From Eretmocerus hayati (taxonomy: Eukaryota; Arthropoda; Insecta; Hymenoptera; Aphelinidae), in contig CM056741.1 of NCBI GenBank assembly GCA_029851415.1, positions 88,199,282 through 88,263,281 on the forward strand: 64,000 nt of DNA. Direction: 5' to 3'. Shown piece by piece: positions 56,756 through 64,000 of the stretch. A model generated the notes under the pieces. The model saw only the letters and a program-made list of their open reading frames with translations, was not told the DNA's origin and did no database searches. A program made the position numbers and the translations under genes. Positions within the stretch are counted from its first letter, which is position 1. Every line of letters begins with the position of its first letter.

Positions 56756-59258
56756 TTCCGCGGCGAGTCCAACATATAGATCTGCGTGAGTACTCGGCAT
56801 ATGTATGTCGAGTACGCAGTGTTCGTATAACGAATTGGATGGTGTATAAATATAGTCGCGCAGTTCCGAAGCATTTTTATTGCTCGGATATTGGTCGAGA
56901 ATTGCACATTTATCAAGTGAATCATCTGGAAAACCTCGAATCATGGGTTTTGATGATGAAAATGAGAAAATGCCAAAATTCAAATATTATGTGTAGAACG
57001 GCTGGTGGATGATCTCAGAGGTTTTGGATTTTCATTTTGTTGGGATGAAACATTTTCTGGATCACCATGAATTTCCACCCCGATTCGTGCACAATGATCT
57101 CCAAATCCAATGGAGTGATCTTAAAATGACCAAGATAAGCGTCCAATTTGATGTACTAAAGTCACCGACCGATTTGCGATTAGGTTTCGTCAATTTCGAG
57201 GAATTCATGCAAAAGAGGACCCAAGTGACACCACTCTTCTGTTAGAAGACAGCCTGGCGGTACATCCAAGGGCGATAAATGGATGAGATTATGATGAAAG
57301 CCGGAGAGAACTATAGATACACGGATCTGCGTGAGGATTCATTGTGGGGTATCGTTGCTGAACAGTTTTTATCGTTCCCAGAAGACTTATCAATTTGCAC
57401 CAAGAACCTTTTTTGCATGAACCCATTCAAGTAGTACAGGTTCTACCATAGACATAGGAAGGAATAGACTGCGAGTTGCGGGTTATCACCGAGGGACTGC
57501 GTGTGAGTGAGACAGATGCATAAGAGACAATGCTCTCTCATGGAAAGGCGTGACTCTTACGTCATGCTCTCTCACTCGCACTCGTGTGTTCTCGAGGTCC
57601 CACTATCCAGATCCCGACCCCCAGTTTATATCTTGCTATGTCTATGGGTTCTACCTATTCCATCAAAGATATCATTGATAGAGAGAAGCAATTTCACGCC
57701 CTATGTGGAGATTGGTGAGTTCAACCTGGAAAAGCTCTCGGTTGGGAAGTCAATCGTTATAGAAACTGGACCCATACGTGCATCTGGATGTACTTTGAGG
57801 ATGAGTCTCTCTAGAATCAAATATGTCTCACATGATGCTATCGAATCTCAATGCTCCTCGAAATGAGTTTGCACGAATTACCCCACCTTCTCAACGAGTC
57901 ATGAGTTACTAATGTCCAGGTTGGAGTTCATTCTAGTTTTTGATTTCCAAATAGGGTTAGAAAACAAATGCATTGCCATGATTCCGTGTTTCACTCATTA
58001 GTCACTCATCAGTTAGTAACTCTGATCCTTGGCGTTCTCTTTCATCGTAAAGCGTATCAACCAACTTGTGTGGAGAGTTTTCGCAATCTAGAAGTTTTTC
58101 ATCACCTAAAAACCTCCCGTTGCAAGCACCATTACGAATGGGATTCAGAGTCTCTCCATCAATTCAAGTTGAATTCTGTCAAATCATTGCAAGTTCTGCC
58201 ATTAAAAACACGAAGTCCGTGAGTGCCATATCCCCAAAATTTTGGTTTTTATTCTGAGAATCCAACTTATAATTTTCTATTAGTTTTTATCTAGTATTCA
58301 AATTTTCGCGCGCCTCTGGGTCGGTATAATAGCGTTCTTTCAGTCTCCTGACTGACGAGCAAAGTAAACACTCGCACATTTGCGTGCAGATATATATATT
58401 TATACTAACAAATATGGACCTTGGGAAATTTCACGAGTATCAACGAGGAATTTTCCATATACAACTGTATGAAATGGAAAACTTTTTCATATCATCATGA
58501 AGCTCGCTTCACGAGTTCTCTAGTGTATATAAGTTCTTATCTGAATCAATTGATTCTCTCGCTCCATTTTATCCTGCAATATCAATGTTGCTATAGAAAA
58601 TATGCGATGGATTTCCTTCCCAACTCTTTCGACTAATTTGATTGCTGACACTTGAAAAAAAATATAATCCATCACAAAATTGTTTTGATGATTGAAAATG
58701 AGTGCCAAATCGGACATCTCGTGGATATTGCGAATATATCTTCTTAAAATCCCAACAATATAGTCTCTTTTATACAAATATCCGCAGGGCAAAAGTGAGG
58801 TATATAATAAGAGCTGAAATTTCTTATTGATCTCCATTGATTTTTGATCATTTATTCAAAGCCACACGTTTCTAGAACGATCCAGAAAATCATCTTTTTG
58901 TTCATCCAAATGACTTGAAAACAAATGAGTTTGATTTTTGCATTGGATTTGATACATTCTGAGATGAAAAGGGGGAATAGATCCAACGGATATCATTGAC
59001 GGAGAACATATTTTTCATGAAATACCCGTTTTTCGAATGTTTCTCCATCTATTCACTCATCTGCATACGATAAAGATATACTGTAAAGCCAGAGGACTGA
59101 GTCAGTCCAAGGTTCATCGGATCAATAAATTTTCCGATGTATTTAGGACAGGATCCACATCAACTAGTAGCGAACACATCTAGCTGATACTTCACGTGTT
59201 ATGAATAGCAGTGCAATTTGTATTTTCTTTTATATTATTCTATTTTTTCTCATCAGAC
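56756..59258. other. No recognised gene
   Basis: AT-rich; the longest frames are about 120 codons or less and lack motifs. A TATATATATTTATA run occurs near 58391. Confidence 0.4.
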
Positions 59259-61334
59259 TCAATTAGCGAGTGAGATATTATACCAGACTGCATACAGATG
59301 TAACTCATCCCTGCAGAGTACCTTTGTACTAGTTGTATGAACAACCTGGCAATAAATTTGAATTTGAGTTTGAAATTTGAATTTGATCATGAAAACTGAT
59401 AAGATCGTTGCTCCTGATCCTGTTGTGGAGAGGGTTGATATGTTACTCCTCAAGCTTTTCAGATCTTCTTTCACGGCCAGATACTCTCCGATTCCTTGGG
59501 CCTTTTGGATGATTCCTTGTAGGATCGGTCCAGATTCCAGTGAATCCAGGTGTGATGATATCAGCGTGGCGTGGTCGTCCAAGATCTCGTTCTCTATCAC
59601 TTCTCGTAGGTGGGAGATCTCCATAGTTCCTGCTGTAGTATTGAAGATGTTCGCAATGTCCAGTGTAATACTCTGTAATATTGGAGGAGTAAGAGCGGTT
59701 TCAATTTCCTTCGACGCAACTAGACGCGCGTTTGCTGTGGTGGCTATGAATCTTGTCAGCAGCCGTGGGATGCCAATGCCCTTATTGGGTGTTGGAATAT
59801 GCTCACAGCCACGACATATGCGCGATCACTTCCTGTTAATGATTGAAAATTTACGCCCGTTGCGATTTCAATTTCGCACGGCGCTTCTGGTGTGATCTTC
59901 CTGACGGGTGCAGGATTTTCGCAAAGCACCATGTCACGGAGCTTGCAACAGTCGTTGATATCACTTGGCGCAATGGCATGTATGTATTCGCCTGAAAATC
60001 GATGGCAAAGTATTTGCGCTTCGGCCACATATAAGCGAACGTTTTCCTTGAACTGCTGGAGTTCTGCGAAATTGGTGATGGTGATGCTTTGAAAGGAGTA
60101 TAATTCGCTGTTGCCAGCAGGGGGATGGCAATAGAGTATATCAATGTACTGTTGATCATGAAAACTGAAATTTTAATAATTTTAATAATTTCTCATAGAG
60201 ATTCATCATTCTCGGTACGTGAATGATGAATCTCCATCTTGCTCTCTCGTCGAGCGTTTTTTATCAAACTCTCGGAATTTCTAATGAGTTCTGGTGCAAT
60301 CAATCTACTGTGGACCATCCCCTGAGAACCAAAAGTGACAGAATCGCTCAAAATTCGTGAGTCTGCTCTGAATTGGTTAACGCTGTCTTGGAGTAAATTC
60401 ATTTCGAGCATACGCATGAACTTCAGATGAATCAAATTAGCATTCCTCTCTTGTTTGATAATTTCCAGTTGGAATTGATAGATTTCTCGCGAGCTTCTCC
60501 ACAATTCAGCCTCGATCAATTGTGTCTGATTTCCAAGAAGTTGAGCCACATTTCCCGTGTGAATAGCTCCGATTTCTATGATATTTTTCAATTCTCCTTC
60601 GATTTCTTCATCCAAGGCCCCAAAGATGGTTTTCATGTCCGCGCGTAGGGATTGGACCCATGATCTGTTCTCGCACTTTGTTCTACTACCCGTCAGCATA
60701 TCGGTGAAGCGCTCTGCTCCCCGCCGGGTATCGTTCATCTCACGGCGAAGTGCGATGAGCTGTGGGTTGACACCGCCCCCCGTACATTTCGCGCTGAGCA
60801 TTGTCCAGGCTTCGCGCGAGTTGTTGACCGTTGTCTTGGAGGAGCTAGATCGATGCGACTTATTATTTTCCACGACGTGCTCGTGGTTGATAGTGGAGTG
60901 ATTTGCTCTACGATGAGACCTGGTGTGTGTTGCACGGGTGTGATGAATTTGTTCCGGCGACCATCGTTGCCTCAACTGTGAAACGTTGTTATATGTAAGA
61001 TGACCTTTTGTTATTCTCATAGCTTTCAGGTTTATGAATATTGGAGTATTACTATCGATTGTGAATTTGACTCGAGTGGTTCGGCGTTTCCAGTGACTCG
61101 TCCGTAAGCTGGGGTATTATCAGCTGAGGACGAGTACACTGAGTACATCATCATACTAATACCATTCAAGCTGAGTAGGAAGATTTTGGTTAAGGCGATA
61201 GCCCGAATGTTTCCAGCAGCCTGAATTTTCATTTTAGCACATCTCTTGACTTCATCAATGTGTGTGCATTCGATTCCTTCATTATTGATCAATTCGACAT
61301 CTTTGTCCATTAACTTATGTCCAAAATTCCACAC
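59259..61334 (-). pseudogene. Degraded F-type envelope glycoprotein gene (baculovirus F / errantivirus env-like)
   Basis: Minus-strand pieces 61032-61334, 60193-61020, 59756-60028 and 59259-59624 line up in the order of an insect F-like fusion protein. The second piece has a basic, polar region and then ADMKTIFGALDEEIEG, like the fusion-peptide-adjacent 'lfGtlD' region, followed by long helical sequence (heptad-rich, NVAQLLGNQTQLIEAELW). The third is cysteine-spaced (NDCCKLRDMVLCENP, EAPCEIEI). The fourth is helical, ending near a hydrophobic SGATILSVFMI stretch. At least three frame changes separate the pieces. No LTR, gag or pol was seen nearby. Assignment is by pattern; a different insect-virus glycoprotein is possible. 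Confidence 0.5.
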
Positions 61335-61529
61335 GGGCCTGTTTATTGTTGGGCCATTTTATGTTTAATCGACTCATTCAGTGAATATGCATACTCACTA
61401 CAGATGGTTGTTGCAAATTTGCCTTTCAATCGAATATACGTTTAGGATTATACTCGGCCTTGACTACATTGGAAGCTGCAATTGATTAAATTCGCTCCAA
61501 TTTGGTAGCCATTACTACTAGCTGCGGAA

Positions 61530-62928
61530 TTTTCTACTTTTACGTCAATTCATGAAAGTTCAGAAAATTGATCAATCTAAATTGGTAAAATATGGATTAT
61601 TTGGGTGTTTTTTTGTGTATCCATGAATACCTTGATATGTACCATCATTTGGCAGATATTACACCAATATCCATTGCTATCAGGCGAGATTCCATTTTGA
61701 ACTCCTCACAAGTCAACTTTCATGAGAAAAATGAAAACTCCAATAGCTCCTACGGGTAAGCATATTTCTGTCTGAATTTTCCTTGAGAATAGGTTAAATC
61801 AGGGGGAAGACATTGGCATTATTCTGAACTATGCTGAAAGACAGGGCGGAGGTCAATAACATCGTTTTTCGTGGAATCTCCGATTTTTCGGGAATTATCG
61901 TAGTTTGCACACCCCAATCACCTTTTTTCAATACTCTGATGATACTTCAGAGATCTGTGATTAGGAGCTTAATACACAGAAGTCAGTACAAGCAATCGGT
62001 CTGTGATAAATCTCGGCATTCTCGAAAATGTAGAGGGAATAGATATTTCTCTTCATATTTCTGTCATTGTCAAAAAACTTCACTGATGGAAATGATGAGA
62101 AAAGAATCAGTGATGAGATGATCTCCATAAGGGTGTAGGAATACTCTCAACGCTATAAGAAAAGAGAAGTGAATATATTGCAACTCAATACAATTTACAT
62201 AGAGAGATTCGAATCGAAAAATTACATGATTTCGGAGTTTTGATTGATCAGCTGCTGAAAGCGATGTCCACCCGTGGATGCTGTGCAGTTCTAGCAATCT
62301 TCAATTCCTTCAAGAAATTAATTCAGCTTATTTATCCTCATGTTATCTCCGACTAGAGGATCCTGGAGCGGTGCATGCTCATGAGGGATCACGACATTCT
62401 GGTAAATATTTTTTTGGTACTTTCACAATAACCTGAAGGATCTCGCAAAAGCAGACCTCTAAGACACAAAAACTATTCACATTGATTATACCATGAAGAT
62501 ATAGCTCTGCGGTATGGCTACAGATATAATAATTAATCGTGGGCTGCAAATGACGATAAACCCCGAAAAATTGGTGATTCCGCGGAAAATGATTTCCTTG
62601 ACTCCCGCTCTGTCTTTTAGCGTAGTTCGAACCAATGCCAATGTCTTCCTCCTGATTCAACCTATCCTCGAAAGAAATTCAGACAGAAATATGCTTGCCC
62701 GTAGAAGCTATTGAAATGCTCATATTCTTCATGGAAATTGACATTCTGAGGCGTCATTTCTCGCCCAATAGCAATGCATTACGGAACAATACATGCCATT
62801 TGATGGTACATATCAAGGTGTTCATGGATACTTCAAAGAAACGCCCATATATCCATATTCTACTATTTTAGAATGGTCAATTCCCTAGAATTCCATGTTT
62901 TCGACGTAGGAGTGAAAAATTTCACAGC
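61530..62928. mobile_element. 1.4-kb foldback element
   Basis: Arms 61530-61912 and about 62540-62928 are inverted copies (paired words AGCTG.G.AAATTTT, ATCCATGAA.ACC.TGATATGTACCATCA, CAGACAGAAATATGCTT.CCC). Spacer about 630 bp without a recognised gene. Confidence 0.65.
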
Positions 62929-64000
62929 TCCGAAACAGAGCGTTGCTGGGACAAGTGAAAAAAATACATGTCTCCTCATTTTGCACCTCAAATCATATAG
63001 AAAATCCCCAGAAGAATCTGTGACTTCGGCCATTTCTACTGCCTGACCTTGGATGAATATGGTCTTGAGTGAAAATGATATGATTCCCGACACAGCAGTT
63101 GAGATATCTGAATCTTTTGGATTTTCCATCTTAATCATATTCAACTTCATGGAGATGACAGGAAGGATCTATCTGCATATTTTCATTATTTATTCTCAAG
63201 CTCGCATTCATCTCTGCATCATCCTCTCTTGCTCCTCGCTCTTGCGATAACGCGCTGACGCCAGATATCTTCGCTTGCTGACTATAGCCAGCTGCATGCT
63301 CCGGTGTCTGGTGCACGATTGTCGGTTCGTCTCGTATAGTTTCATAGCCTCGCACGCTGTGGTCAACTTATCGCTACGCAATTTCATTTGAGGCTCGATA
63401 TCATCATCTTGACGCTGGATTTTTGTGTCCGATTTAGCCTGCCATTCATATTGGTAATTCTAACACTGTCTCCTCGGTCCATTAAACGAAAGTTTAATGG
63501 ACCCGCTGCTACCGGACACACCATTGCCGCCACTACTGAGCATCGAAGATTCGAGCCATGAGTGTTGAATCTTCACGCACGAATCTTCCGCGGGGTCCCC
63601 AGTGAATTTTGAATTCTCCAGTTTATTCATTACTGTAACTCCTGAATCTTGGACTCTCTATGACTCCAATATTCGTTTTGGTATCGCTTACAGAGATTCG
63701 GAAACTTCGCTGACAGTATGAGAGTACTCTGTAAATTCATGATTTTGCATTTCTGAATTTTGAGTCAAGGGTACTGCAGGTGACTCAAAAATTGGAATTT
63801 CTATAGTCTCTAATGGGGGATACGGCAAGATTTCCGCGACACGATAGGTTCTTCCGTAATCTGAATTCTTATTGGTGTACTCAGCCAGCGGTATTTCTCG
63901 CGTACTCGGATCGGCTATATCGCTGTCTATGTGTCCGCTTACCAAATCGTTCTCTGGCTAAACTGGTTGGAGTATTACGAGTAGCTCCCGCTGCGGCAAA
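62929..64000. other. No recognised gene at the right edge
   Basis: Short minus-strand frames (63131-63355, 63688-63945) lack motifs. A Glu/Arg-rich stretch around 63230-63400 is open in another minus frame. Confidence 0.35.
63476..63503. other. Perfect 12-bp stem hairpin
   Basis: GGTCCATTAAAC and its inverse GTTTAATGGACC with a GAAA tetraloop. Confidence 0.8.

Overview
The window is eukaryotic DNA, almost certainly arthropod and most likely insect. It has spliceosomal introns, TATA boxes, AATAAA signals, non-LTR retrotransposons, long satellites and a Maverick/Polinton virus-like transposon. No host single-copy gene, rRNA or functional tRNA was recognised; essentially everything identifiable is mobile or repetitive.

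Region 1 (about 195-24,900) is a decayed Maverick/Polinton (adintovirus-like) element. On the minus strand lie an unknown gene with one nonsense codon, a double-jelly-roll-type major capsid protein, a penton-like minor capsid protein, an adenain-like cysteine protease and a basic minor core/membrane protein. On the plus strand lie the packaging ATPase (a TAG just before Walker A), a lysine-rich unknown gene split by a 1.09-kb TIR transposon, and a probably spliced coiled-coil gene. A protein-primed family B DNA polymerase follows on the minus strand, then an OB-like acidic-tailed gene and a small acidic gene on the plus strand. The capsid-side frames are open while the ATPase and polymerase are broken. 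No integrase or Polinton terminal repeat was seen.

The most striking object is inside the polymerase gene: a 9.95-kb insert made only of 529-bp tandem repeats in two opposed arms (about 1.7 kb and 8.3 kb). It is bounded by an exact 9-bp target-site duplication (TATGCCTTT), and the polymerase frame is continuous across the empty site. This looks like a Foldback/Mutator-type transposon whose arms have become a satellite; the long arm has a four-unit (2,116-bp) higher-order period.

Region 2 (about 24.9-32.3 kb) has CAA and GA microsatellites and a GC-rich degenerate satellite built from CGGATACGG/CACGGAT-like words. The satellite is interrupted by a 2.03-kb, nearly self-complementary foldback element. 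Region 3 (32.3-46.35 kb) is a LINE cluster: three head-to-tail R1-like copies on the minus strand and three copies of a YADD-type Jockey/CR1-group LINE on the plus strand, with (GA)n/(TC)n tracts at most junctions.

Region 4 (46.4-64 kb) is AT-rich and gene-poor. It carries five more long inverted-repeat elements (46.5, 48.1, 51.9, 55.3 and 61.5 kb), one with a tRNA-like promoter in each arm, and a degraded F-type envelope-glycoprotein gene (59.3-61.3 kb, minus). Coordinates of repeat edges were read by eye and may be off by several bases unless an exact edge motif is quoted.
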